Assembly: GCA_025350525.1 (NCBI GenBank)
Contig: JANXXR010000502.1
Location: forward strand, 1 to 34,901
Direction of reading: 5' to 3'
Length of the DNA: 34,901 nucleotides
DNA from: Deltaproteobacteria bacterium
GTDB taxonomy: Bacteria > Myxococcota > Myxococcia > Myxococcales > 40CM-4-68-19
The notes beneath the pieces were generated by a model. The model had not been told where the DNA came from. It made no database searches and saw only the letters and a program-made list of their open reading frames with translations. Positions 17,504 to 25,122 of this stretch are shown here, in pieces (positions within the stretch are counted from its first letter, which is position 1; each line of letters begins with the position of its first letter). The position numbers and the translations under genes are program-made.

Positions 17504-17573
17504 TGACGATCGAGTTGTCGCCGCCCCTCTGCCCTGACCTGCCGTGTGCCCCCAAGAGCGGGGCGGGTGGTTG

Positions 17574-18353
17574 ATGCGCAACGGCGAGATCCGCCTCCGC
17601 GACGCCGGCGTCTCCTACCGGGTCTATCGCGAGAAGGTCACCACCCTGAAAGAAGCGGTGGTGCAGCGCTTCCGCCACCTGCGCTCGGCGGAGGTGTTCT
17701 GGGCGCTGCGGCACGTCTCGCTCGAGATCGCGCCGGGCGAGGCCATCGCCTTCGTCGGCCACAACGGCAGCGGCAAGAGCACGCTGCTCAAGACCATCGC
17801 CGGGGTGCTCCTGCCCAACGAGGGCGAGGTGCTGGCGCAGGGGCGCATCAGCCCCATGATCGAGCTGGGCGCGGGCTTCGACGCCGAGCTGACCGGCCGC
17901 GACAACATCTTCCTCAACGGCGCGCTGCTGGGCTTCTCGCGCAGGCAGATGGAGGCCAAGTTCGACCGCATCATCGCGTTCTCCGAGCTGGGCGACTTCA
18001 TCGACATGCCCATCAAGAACTACAGCTCGGGAATGTACGCGCGGCTGGGCTTCGCCATCGCCCAGGACGTCGAGCCGGACATCCTCATCATCGACGAGGT
18101 GCTGGCGGTCGGCGACGAGCGCTTCCAGGAGAAGTGCCGCAAGCGCATCGCCGACTTCCGGACCGCGGGCGTGACCTTCTGCTACGTCTCGCACAGCATG
18201 GACGCCGCCAAGCTGCTCTGCCCCCGTGCGGCGGTGCTCCACCATGGCAGGCTTGCTGCCGACGGTCCCATCGAGCAGGCGTGGGAGCGCTACCGGGAGC
18301 TCGAGCGTGGACCGCTGCCGGGCCCGGTCATCGACGCAGGGCAGCCTGCTTGA
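17574..18353 (+). CDS. wzt: ABC polysaccharide export ATPase (Wzt/TagH type)
   Basis: Encodes the 259-residue ATPase of the exporter. Walker A is GHNGSGKST at residues 62-70, the signature is [13 protein letters not shown] (149-161), Walker B is DILIIDEVL (169-177), and the H-loop histidine is in VSHSMD at 207. The family's [21 protein letters not shown] stretch identifies it as a polysaccharide/teichoate exporter rather than another ABC type. It ends shortly after the ATPase domain, so it lacks the C-terminal carbohydrate-binding domain by which some Wzt proteins recognise a capped chain; export is therefore probably not cap-dependent. ATG 17574 is chosen because the conserved text starts there; GTG 17544 is possible. 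Pairs with the permease upstream. Confidence 0.93.
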   Translation: MRNGEIRLRDAGVSYRVYREKVTTLKEAVVQRFRHLRSAEVFWALRHVSLEIAPGEAIAFVGHNGSGKSTLLKTIAGVLLPNEGEVLAQGRISPMIELGAGFDAELTGRDNIFLNGALLGFSRRQMEAKFDRIIAFSELGDFIDMPIKNYSSGMYARLGFAIAQDVEPDILIIDEVLAVGDERFQEKCRKRIADFRTAGVTFCYVSHSMDAAKLLCPRAAVLHHGRLAADGPIEQAWERYRELERGPLPGPVIDAGQPA

Positions 18354-18428
18354 CAGGCGGCCGGCCCCTCGCGGTGACAGGAGGATGACAGAGGGCCGCT
18401 AGAGTCCTGCCTCCCCTTGGAGGCTCCG

Positions 18429-19199
18429 TTGGTCTACGCCTTTTTCGTCTCGCACTGGCTCTTGAGCGTGCTCTTCCAGAGCATGTTCCAGCACCGCTAC
18501 GCCGCGCACAAGATGTACACCATGAGCCCGCGCACCGAGAAGGTGATTCACTTTCTCACCTGGCTGGTGCAGGGCAGCTCGTACCTGAACCCGCGCGGCT
18601 ACGCGATCCTCCACCGCGAGCACCACGCCTTCAGCGACACCGAGAACGATCCGCACGCCCCCGGCTTCCACCAGAACGCGCTGGCGATGATGTGGCGCAC
18701 CAAGAAGCGGTACGACGACTACGCCCACGACCGGGTCAAGCCCGAGGCGCGCTTCGACGGCGACGTGCCGGAGTGGAAGCTGATCGACGTGACCCTGGGG
18801 CAGAGCTGGCCTATGCGCGTGCTCTTCAGCGTCGCCTACGCGGCGTTCTACTTCGCCTTCGCCACCCACTGGTGGCAGATCGCCTTCATGCTGCCGTTCC
18901 ACTTCGTGATGGGCCCCGTGCACGGCGCCATCGTCAACTGGTGCGGCCACAAGTACGGCTACCAGTCGTTCGACAACGGCGACAAGAGCCGCAACACGCT
19001 GCCCATCGACGTGCTCACCATGGGCGAGCTGTTCCAGAACAACCACCACAAGTACGGCGCCAGCCCCAACTTCGCCGCGCGGTGGTTCGAGATCGACCCC
19101 ACCTGGCAGGTGCTCAAGGTGCTGGCGGCAGCGCGCATCGTGACCATCCGGACGCCGCAGCGGGCCGCGTATCCGGAGCCCATCCGCCGCGCGGCGTAG
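18429..19199 (+). CDS. Membrane fatty acyl desaturase
   Basis: Encodes a 256-residue member of the acyl-CoA / acyl-lipid delta-9 desaturase family, di-iron membrane enzymes that introduce a double bond into a fatty acyl chain. The three histidine boxes are present: HRYAAH near residue 20, HREHHAFSDTENDPH near 62, and MGELFQNNHHKYG near 200, plus the VNWCGHKYGY histidine. It is shorter than typical desaturases, with few membrane helices. TTG 18429 has GGAGG five bases upstream and is preferred over TTG 18417. The stop lies only 12 bases before the DprE1-like gene, so the two are likely co-transcribed, an unusual pairing of lipid desaturation with arabinose-donor synthesis. Confidence 0.88.
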   Translation: MVYAFFVSHWLLSVLFQSMFQHRYAAHKMYTMSPRTEKVIHFLTWLVQGSSYLNPRGYAILHREHHAFSDTENDPHAPGFHQNALAMMWRTKKRYDDYAHDRVKPEARFDGDVPEWKLIDVTLGQSWPMRVLFSVAYAAFYFAFATHWWQIAFMLPFHFVMGPVHGAIVNWCGHKYGYQSFDNGDKSRNTLPIDVLTMGELFQNNHHKYGASPNFAARWFEIDPTWQVLKVLAAARIVTIRTPQRAAYPEPIRRAA

Positions 19200-19211
19200 T
19201 ACAAGGCGGGA

Positions 19212-20459
19212 GTGACCGAATCCTGGGGGCGCTATCCGGCGGCGGCGCACGCGGCCGAGATCCCGATCGCTTGGCGCTCCGAGGCGCGCCTTCCGCCGCA
19301 GCGCCCCGTGCTCGCCTTCGGGCAGGGCCGCAGCTACGGCGACGCCTGCCTCAACGACGGCGGCACGCTGCTGCACACCTTTGGGCTCGACCGCTTCATC
19401 GACTTCCAGGCCGGCGTGCTGCGCTGCGAGGCCGGCGTCACGCTGCGGCAGATCCTCGACTTCGCCGTTCCCCGCGGCTGGTTCCTTCCGGTGGTGCCCG
19501 GCACCGAGCAGGTCTCGGTGGGCGGCGCCATCGCCAACGACATCCACGGCAAGAACCACCACCGGGCGGGTACTTTTGGGGGGCACGTCCGGCGGCTCGA
19601 GCTGGTGCGGAGCGACGGGCGCGTCGAGTGCGCGCCGGGAGATCCGCTCTTCGCCGCCACCGTCGGTGGGCTGGGGCTCACCGGGCTCGTCACCTGGGCG
19701 GAGATCGCGCTCATGCCGGTGCCGGGCCCGGCCATCGAGGTCGAGTCGATTCCCTTCGCCGGGCTCGACCAGTTCTTCACCCTCTCCGACGAGAGCGACG
19801 CGCGCAGCGCCTATACGGTGGCGTGGCTCGACGTGCTCTCGGCCTCGCACCGCGGCATCTTCTTTCGCGGCGACGCGGTGGAAGGCGGGGCCCGCCCGCC
19901 GCGCCTCCGGGCCTCGGTGCCCTTCGACCTGCCGCTCGTCAACGGCTTCACCGTCCGCGCCTTCAACGCTGCCTACTCCGCGGCGAACCGGCTCGCCGCC
20001 GGACGAAAGCGCGTGCACTACCGTCCGTTCTTCTTTCCGCTCGACGGCATCGGCCGCTGGAACCGCCTCTACGGAAAGCGCGGCTTCCTCCAGTTCCAGT
20101 GCGTGGTGCCCACCCGCGACGGCATCCGCGCCATCCTCGACGCAGCGGCGCGGCTCCACGCCGGCTCGCCCATCACGGTGCTGAAGAAGTTCGGCGACCT
20201 GCCCTCGCCGGGGATGCTCTCGTTTCCGCGCCCGGGCTTCACCGTCGCCATCGACCTCGCCAACCGCGGCGAGGAGACCTTCGCCCATTACCAGCGGCTC
20301 GAGCAGCTGGTGATGGTCGCCGGCGGAGCGCTCTATCCGGCCAAGGACGCGCGCATGTCCGCCGAGAGCTTCGCGCGCTCGTATCCGCGGGTGGCGGAGT
20401 TTACGCCCTTCGTGGACCCGGCCTTCTCCTCCTCCTTCTGGCGCAGGGTCTCGCGATGA
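19212..20459 (+). CDS. dprE1: DprE1-like FAD-dependent decaprenylphosphoryl-ribose oxidase
   Basis: Encodes a 415-residue flavoprotein of the VAO/PCMH fold. The text closely follows mycobacterial DprE1, which oxidises the 2'-OH of polyprenyl-phosphoryl-ribose. It has GQGRSYGDACLNDGG at residues 37-51, then VVPGTEQVSVGGAIANDIHGKNHH (the FAD-binding core, about 94-117) and GTFGGHVRRLELVRSDG. Near the C-terminus it has PLDGIGRWNRLYGKRGFLQFQ, ITVLKKFGDLPSPG and YPAKDARM, which keeps the catalytic-site lysine. The cysteine that benzothiazinone drugs hit in mycobacteria appears to be replaced by alanine (GFTVAIDLA). GTG 19212 sits after GGCGGGA. Its stop overlaps the DprE2-like start. It is more similar to DprE1 than to generic FAD oxidases or L-gulonolactone oxidase. 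Alignment is from memory. Confidence 0.86.
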   Translation: MTESWGRYPAAAHAAEIPIAWRSEARLPPQRPVLAFGQGRSYGDACLNDGGTLLHTFGLDRFIDFQAGVLRCEAGVTLRQILDFAVPRGWFLPVVPGTEQVSVGGAIANDIHGKNHHRAGTFGGHVRRLELVRSDGRVECAPGDPLFAATVGGLGLTGLVTWAEIALMPVPGPAIEVESIPFAGLDQFFTLSDESDARSAYTVAWLDVLSASHRGIFFRGDAVEGGARPPRLRASVPFDLPLVNGFTVRAFNAAYSAANRLAAGRKRVHYRPFFFPLDGIGRWNRLYGKRGFLQFQCVVPTRDGIRAILDAAARLHAGSPITVLKKFGDLPSPGMLSFPRPGFTVAIDLANRGEETFAHYQRLEQLVMVAGGALYPAKDARMSAESFARSYPRVAEFTPFVDPAFSSSFWRRVSR

Positions 20460-21154
20460 AGATCCTGGTGCTGGGCGCGACCTCGGCCATCGCGCAGGCC
20501 GCGGCGCGCCTCTGGGCCGCGCGCGGCGAGGAGCTGCTGCTGGTGGCGCGCAACGGCGATCGGCTCTCGGCGGTGGCCGGCGACCTGCGCACCCGCGGCG
20601 GCACGGTCGAGACGCTGGTGCAGGATCTCGACGACGCCTCGCTCTACGGGCGCCTGGTCCGGCCGTTCGACCGGGTCCTGCTCGCGCACGGCGTGCTGGG
20701 CGATCCTGCCGAGGTGGAGCCCGCCGCCATCGAGAGGGTGCTGCGCACCAACCTGATCGGCCCCGCGCAGCTGCTCACCTTGATCGGGGAGCAATTGCCG
20801 CCCGGCGCGTGCATCGCCGCCCTCTCCTCGGTGGCGGGCGATCGCGGGCGCGCCAAGAACGGAATCTACGGCGCCTCGAAGGCCGGGCTCGACGCCTTCC
20901 TCTCCGCGCTGCGCCAGAAGCTCATCCGGCGCGGCGTCCGCGTCGTCACCCTCAAGCCCGGCTTCGTGGACACTCCGATGACTGCCGCCCTGCCCAAGAC
21001 GCCGCTCTTCGCCTCGGCAGAGTCGGTGGGCCGCGGCGTCGTCCGGGCGATGGAGTCGGGGGCGGACGTCGTTTACCTGCCTGGGTATTGGCGCATCGTC
21101 ATGTTTCTCATCCGCTCGCTGCCCGAGCGCATCTTCAAGAAGCTGTCGTTCTAG
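20456..21154 (+). CDS. dprE2: DprE2-like short-chain dehydrogenase
   Basis: Encodes a 232-residue short-chain dehydrogenase/reductase. The NAD(P) motif is VLGATSAIAQAAARLWA at residues 5-21, the form with SAIA seen in DprE2. The catalytic pair is Tyr138/Lys142 in IYGASKAGLDAF, with the upstream serine in AALSSVAGD and the LKPGFVDTPMT loop. In mycobacteria the partner reduces the 2'-keto intermediate made by DprE1, giving the arabinose epimer. ATG 20456 overlaps the DprE1-like stop by four bases, supporting a working pair. The C-terminus (VMFLIRSLPERIFKKLSF) looks membrane-associating. The stop codon lies in the first copy of a 14-base tandem repeat. Confidence 0.85.
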   Translation: MKILVLGATSAIAQAAARLWAARGEELLLVARNGDRLSAVAGDLRTRGGTVETLVQDLDDASLYGRLVRPFDRVLLAHGVLGDPAEVEPAAIERVLRTNLIGPAQLLTLIGEQLPPGACIAALSSVAGDRGRAKNGIYGASKAGLDAFLSALRQKLIRRGVRVVTLKPGFVDTPMTAALPKTPLFASAESVGRGVVRAMESGADVVYLPGYWRIVMFLIRSLPERIFKKLSF

Positions 21155-21175
21155 ACTGCGCGTTCTAGACTGCGC
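21148..21175. repeat. 14-bp perfect tandem duplication
   Basis: GTTCTAGACTGCGC occurs twice head to tail (21148-21161 and 21162-21175). The first copy contains the last codon and TAG of the DprE2-like gene; the second fills the space to two bases before the ATG of the UbiA-type gene (21178). Looks like a recent slippage duplication that increased the intergenic spacing. Confidence 0.9.
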
Positions 21176-21177
21176 CC

Positions 21178-22065
21178 ATGAATCCCTCCCTGGCCCGTAG
21201 TCCCGCGCTCCTCGAGGCGATGCGCCCGCGGCAGTGGATCAAGAACGTCTTCGTCCTCGCCGGCATCGTCTTCGCCGGGCGGCTCTTCGATCGCGCCGCG
21301 GAACTTCGCGTCCTGGCCGTCTTCGCCGTCTTTTGCGCGGCGGCGAGCGCGGTCTATCTCGCCAACGACGTCGCCGACCGGAACTCCGACGCGCACCATC
21401 CGCAGAAGCGGCTGCGCGCCATCGCCTCTGGGCGCCTCTCACCGCGCCTCGCCGCCGCCGCCTGCGTCGTGCTGGCCGCTGCCGCGCTGGCCGGGGCCGC
21501 GCTGCTCAACCGCGCCACGCTCGCCATCGTGGCGGGCTACCTCCTCTCGACCTTCGCCTACAGCTTTGGCCTGAAGCGCGTCTACCTGCTCGACGTGATG
21601 ATCGTCGCCTTAGGCTTCGTCCTGCGCGCCGCCGCGGGCGCCGCCGCCATCGACGCCGAGATCTCGCCCTGGCTCCTGGTCTGCACCTTCCTGCTCGCGC
21701 TCTTTCTCGCCCTGGGCAAGCGCCGCGCCGAGCTGGTGCTGCTGGGCGAGACGGCGCAGAGCCACCGCGCCGCGCTCTCGCACTACCAAAAGCCCCTGGT
21801 GGACAGCTGGCTGACGGCGCTCTCGGGGGCGGCCATCGTCTCCTATGCGCTCTATACGCAGTCGCAGCGGACGGTGGAGCACTTCGGGACCACCAACCTT
21901 TTATACACAGTACCCTTTGTGATCTACGCGCTCTTCCGCTACCAGCACCATGTCGTGCAGCTGGATGCCGGCGGCGATCCCGGCAACCTCATCCTGCGCG
22001 ATCGCGGCCTCTGGGTCGCGCTGCTCGGCTGGGCGGCGACGGCGGCGGTGGTGATCTACCGGTGA
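21178..22065 (+). CDS. UbiA-family decaprenyl-phosphate phosphoribosyltransferase-like
   Basis: Encodes a 295-residue membrane prenyltransferase of the UbiA superfamily. It most resembles the DPPR synthase branch (mycobacterial Rv3806c), which moves phosphoribose from PRPP to a polyprenyl phosphate. Key text: AMRPRQWIKNVFVLAGIVFAG at about 14-34; the first Asp motif NDVADRNSDAHHPQKRLRAIASG (63-85), whose H-P-x-K-R part is specific to this branch; YSFGLKRVYLLDVMIVALGFVLRA; and SPWLLVCTFLLALFLALGKRRAEL. About nine membrane helices. It follows DprE1/DprE2-like genes, completing the pathway to polyprenyl-phosphoryl-arabinose. It contains two TTA leucine codons (21610, 21901), otherwise very rare here, the second within an AT-rich patch. 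It is convergent with the next gene. Confidence 0.85.
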   Translation: MNPSLARSPALLEAMRPRQWIKNVFVLAGIVFAGRLFDRAAELRVLAVFAVFCAAASAVYLANDVADRNSDAHHPQKRLRAIASGRLSPRLAAAACVVLAAAALAGAALLNRATLAIVAGYLLSTFAYSFGLKRVYLLDVMIVALGFVLRAAAGAAAIDAEISPWLLVCTFLLALFLALGKRRAELVLLGETAQSHRAALSHYQKPLVDSWLTALSGAAIVSYALYTQSQRTVEHFGTTNLLYTVPFVIYALFRYQHHVVQLDAGGDPGNLILRDRGLWVALLGWAATAAVVIYR

Positions 22066-22078
22066 GAGACGCGGTTCG

Positions 22079-23002
22079 CTATCGCTGGCGCTTGCCCAAG
22101 GCGTGCAGGACGTCGAGGAAGCCGGCTCCGGCGGCGCGCAGCTCGGCGAGCGCGTGCGATGGCTTTGCCTTGAGCAAGTCCAGCGGCGCCTTGAAGGCGA
22201 CCCGGTAGAGGATGGTCAGCGGCACCAGCGCCGCGACCTTGTAGAGCGGCTGGTGCAGGCCCACCGTGCGCAGGTGTCCGCGTCCAAGCAGGTAGCGCTG
22301 CTGGGGCGTGCCCCGGCCAAAGGTCGCGCTGAAGCGGTGGAGCGCCGTCGCCGCGCGGACGTACCAACTCGAGAAGCCGCGCCGGGACGCCCGCAGCGAG
22401 AGCTCCGCGTCCTCGTAATAGGCGAAGTAGGCGGGGTCGAAGAGCCCGATCTCGCGCAGCATCGAAGCGCGCAGCAGCGCCGCGCCGCCGCTCACTCCCG
22501 CGACCGGCCCGTCCTGCCTGGCCAGCGCCGCGAGCGGCACCCGGAAGTCGCGGTCCATGGCGCGCCCCAGCCTGTCGATGACGAGGCCGGTGGAGTTGAC
22601 CAGAGGCTGGTCGCGGAAGAGCAGGGTGCCGGTGAACAGCCCCGCCTGCGGCTGCGCCTGCGCGGCTTCCAGCAGGCGCGAGAGCCAGCCGGCTTCCAGC
22701 TCGACGTCGTTGTTGATGAGCGCGACGAAGTCGGCGCCCGCGTCCAGCGCTCGCCGCATCGCCTGGTTGTTGGCGCGCCCGTAACCGAGGTTGGTATCGA
22801 GCCTGAGGTGCTCCACCGAGGGAAAATCCTGCGCCAGGAGCGCGGCGGTGCCGTCGGTCGAGCCGTTGTCCACCACGACGACCTGCAGCCGCAAAGGACC
22901 CTGTTGCAAGAGCACCGCCCGCAGGCAGTCGGGCAAAAGGTGCGCTCCGTTCCAGGTGACGACGATGGCGTGCACCTGGGGCGCGTTGTTTGCTACATCC
23001 AT
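22079..23002 (-). CDS. Family 2 glycosyltransferase
   Basis: Encodes a 307-residue GT-A fold glycosyltransferase, likely inverting, using a nucleotide sugar at the cytoplasmic membrane face. It has HAIVVTWNGAHLLPDCLRAV (11-30), VVVVDNGSTDGT (41-52), LGYGRANNQAMRRALD, FVALINNDVEL (the DxD-equivalent, about 92-102) and FAYYEDAELSLRASRRGF. It resembles the rhamnosyltransferase-like branch (WbbL type), which would suit the deoxysugar genes nearby. The C-terminal ~60 residues contain a hydrophobic, membrane-associating stretch. ATG 23002 is the only fitting start and lacks a close Shine-Dalgarno. This is the only minus-strand gene inside the polysaccharide region, and its start lies six bases from that of the next, divergent gene. 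Confidence 0.9.
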   Translation of the reverse strand: MDVANNAPQVHAIVVTWNGAHLLPDCLRAVLLQQGPLRLQVVVVDNGSTDGTAALLAQDFPSVEHLRLDTNLGYGRANNQAMRRALDAGADFVALINNDVELEAGWLSRLLEAAQAQPQAGLFTGTLLFRDQPLVNSTGLVIDRLGRAMDRDFRVPLAALARQDGPVAGVSGGAALLRASMLREIGLFDPAYFAYYEDAELSLRASRRGFSSWYVRAATALHRFSATFGRGTPQQRYLLGRGHLRTVGLHQPLYKVAALVPLTILYRVAFKAPLDLLKAKPSHALAELRAAGAGFLDVLHALGKRQR

Positions 23003-23008
23003 CGGCGC

Positions 23009-24028
23009 TTGCCGTCCCTCATCGACGTCGGAATCAACGCTGCTCCTCTGGCCGCCGCCCGCACCGGGGTCGGGCGGTACATCGCGGGCCTGCTCGACGC
23101 GCTCGCGGCGCTGCGGCCCGAAGGCCTGCGGGCGCGTCCCCTCTTCCTTCCCGGCGCTCCCGCACGCGGGCTGCGCTCCGTGGTCAAGCGGCTTCCCTTT
23201 GCGTACGCCCTCGCCGAGGCGGGCCGCGCCGTGCTGCTGGAGCGCGAACGCCAGCGCGGGCTGACCGTCTATCACGAGACCAACCACGCTGCTCCGCGCT
23301 TTCGCGGGCCGGTGGTGGTGACCATCCACGATCTCTCGACTGTGCTGCACCCGGCCTCGCAGGAGTCGGCGCGGGCGCGGCATTTCTCCCGGGCGCTCCT
23401 CTTCCGGGCGCGGCTGGCGCAGCGGATCATCACGCCGACCGAAGCCATCGCCCGCGAGGTGGTCGAGCACCTCGGCGTCGAGGCCGCCCGAGTGCGCGCC
23501 ATCCACCACGGCATCGACGCGCGCTTCACTCCGGGCGAAGGGCCGCGCGGCGGCTTCGTGCTCTTCTCCGGCGCTGGAGGTCCGCGCAAGGGCCTCGACA
23601 CCCTGCGCGCCGCCATGCCCACGGGCGTCGAGCTGGTGCTGGCAGGCCCCGGCCACGCGGCCTCGTCCGGCGTGCGCGCTCCCGGCTACGTCTCGGAGGA
23701 CGAGCTTCTGGCGCTCTATCGACAGGCGGCGGTGCTGGTCCTTCCCTCGCTCTACGAAGGCTTCGGGCTCCCCCTCGCCGAAGCGATGGCCTGCGGCACG
23801 CCCTGCATCGCCAGCGACGATCCGGCGCTGATGGAAGTCGCGGGCGGCGCGGCGCTGCAGGTCCCGCGCGGCGACGCCACCGCGCTGCGGTCGGCGCTCT
23901 TGCGCGTGCTGGGCGACGACGGGCTGCGCGCGGAGCTCTCGGCACGCGGCCTCGACCGCGCCCGCGACTTCAGCTGGGCCACCTGCGCGGCCCGCCACCT
24001 CGAGGCCTACCGCGAGGCGGCGCGATGA
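23009..24028 (+). CDS. Family 4 glycosyltransferase
   Basis: Encodes a 339-residue GT-B fold, retaining glycosyltransferase of the GT4 family. The N-terminal domain has LIDVGINAAPLAAARTGVGRYIAGLLDAL, ending in the acceptor-site glycine region, then TVYHETNHAAP and VVTIHDLSTVLHP. The C-terminal domain has FVLFSGAGGPRKGLDTL, LVLAGPGH, and the donor-binding SLYEGFGLPLAEAMACGTPCIASD, the E-x7-E motif. The sugar donor is unknown; mannose or a deoxysugar is plausible. TTG 23009 is the likely start; GTG 22970 would overlap the divergent gene by 33 bases. Neither has a clear ribosome site. The stop overlaps the next ATG (ATGA). Confidence 0.87.
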   Translation: MPSLIDVGINAAPLAAARTGVGRYIAGLLDALAALRPEGLRARPLFLPGAPARGLRSVVKRLPFAYALAEAGRAVLLERERQRGLTVYHETNHAAPRFRGPVVVTIHDLSTVLHPASQESARARHFSRALLFRARLAQRIITPTEAIAREVVEHLGVEAARVRAIHHGIDARFTPGEGPRGGFVLFSGAGGPRKGLDTLRAAMPTGVELVLAGPGHAASSGVRAPGYVSEDELLALYRQAAVLVLPSLYEGFGLPLAEAMACGTPCIASDDPALMEVAGGAALQVPRGDATALRSALLRVLGDDGLRAELSARGLDRARDFSWATCAARHLEAYREAAR

Positions 24029-25122
24029 AGGTCGCCCTGGTCCACGACTGGCTCACCGGCCTGCGCGGCGGCGAGCGCGTGCTGGAGCAGCTCTGCCTCC
24101 TCTATCCGGAGGCGGACATCTTCACGCTGGTGCACGTGCCCGGGTCGTCCGGGCCCATCATCGGGCGGCACCGCATCACCGCGAGCTTCCTCGACCGCTT
24201 GCCGAAAGCGCAGTATCGAAATTACCTGCCGCTCTTTCCCGCCGCCATCGAGAGCCTCGACCTGCGCGGCTACCAGCTGGTCGTCTCCACCAGCCACGCC
24301 GTCGCCAAGGGCTGCAGGCCAGAGAAGGGCGCGACCCACGTCTCCTATATCCACACGCCGATGCGGTACGTCTGGGATCAGTTCGACGCCTACTTCGGCC
24401 CCGGGCGCGCCGGCGTCGTGACCCGGCTGGCCGCCCATGCGGTGGCGCCGTATCTGCGCAGCTGGGACGTCCGCTCGACGGCGCGGGCGCAGGGGCTCGT
24501 CGCCAACAGCCGCTTCGTCGAGGGCCGCATCCGGCGCTTCTGGAACCGCGAGACCGACGCGGTGGTCTACCCGCCCGTGGACACGGGGCGCTTCGTCCCC
24601 GCGGCGGAAGGCCCCGACGACTACGCGCTCATCGTCTCCGCGCTGGTGCCGTACAAGCGCATCGAGCTGGCGGTGCGCGCCTTCTCGCAGCTGAAGCGGC
24701 CGCTCTGGATCGCGGGCGACGGGCCGGAGCTCCCCCGCCTGCGCGCCCTCGCCGGGGACAGCGTCCGCTTTCTCGGCAGCGTCGCGGGCGAGTCGCTGCC
24801 CGGGCTCTATGCGCGGGCGCGCTTCTTCGTGCTACCCGGCGAGGAAGACTTTGGCATTGCCCCGGTGGAGGCGCAGGCCGCGGGCCGCCCGGTGCTGGCG
24901 CTGGGCCGCGGCGGCGCGCTCGAGACCGTGATCGACGGCGAGACCGGCGCCTTCTTCGCCGAGCCTACCGTCGAGTCGCTCATCGAAGGCGTCGCCGCCA
25001 TCGACAGGCTGCAGGCCGATCCCGCGCGGATCCGCGCCCACGCCGAGCGCTTCGACGTGCGCCGCTTCGGGCCTGAGCTGCGCAACGCGATCGACCGCAT
25101 CCGTGCTCTACTCCGCCCATGA
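24025..25122 (+). CDS. Family 4 glycosyltransferase (mannosyltransferase-like)
   Basis: Encodes a 365-residue GT4 glycosyltransferase of the WbaZ-like type. It opens MKVALVHDWLTGLRGGERVLE, the family's usual start, followed by SYIHTPMRYVWDQFDAYFG, GLVANSRFVEGRIRRFWNR, VVYPPVDTGRF, SALVPYKRIELAVRAF, LWIAGDGPEL and FFVLPGEEDFGIAPVEAQAAGRPVLALG with the E-x7-E catalytic motif. Enzymes of this shape often add mannose to lipid-linked O-antigen intermediates, but the donor here is not proven. ATG 24025 overlaps the stop of the previous glycosyltransferase, and its own stop overlaps the start of the DUF1338 gene, so all three are translationally coupled. Confidence 0.9.
   Translation: MKVALVHDWLTGLRGGERVLEQLCLLYPEADIFTLVHVPGSSGPIIGRHRITASFLDRLPKAQYRNYLPLFPAAIESLDLRGYQLVVSTSHAVAKGCRPEKGATHVSYIHTPMRYVWDQFDAYFGPGRAGVVTRLAAHAVAPYLRSWDVRSTARAQGLVANSRFVEGRIRRFWNRETDAVVYPPVDTGRFVPAAEGPDDYALIVSALVPYKRIELAVRAFSQLKRPLWIAGDGPELPRLRALAGDSVRFLGSVAGESLPGLYARARFFVLPGEEDFGIAPVEAQAAGRPVLALGRGGALETVIDGETGAFFAEPTVESLIEGVAAIDRLQADPARIRAHAERFDVRRFGPELRNAIDRIRALLRP

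Noticed and set aside
17504-17573. A small gene between the Wzm- and Wzt-like genes
   Set aside because: Only a 70-base gap with no ribosome site followed by a sensible frame; the apparent ATG frame starting at 17503 merely runs into the Wzt-like gene out of frame.
18354-18428. AGGAGG-ATG mini-ORF upstream of the desaturase as a leader peptide
   Set aside because: The ATG lies immediately against AGGAGG with no proper spacing, and the frame closes after a few codons with no regulatory codons.
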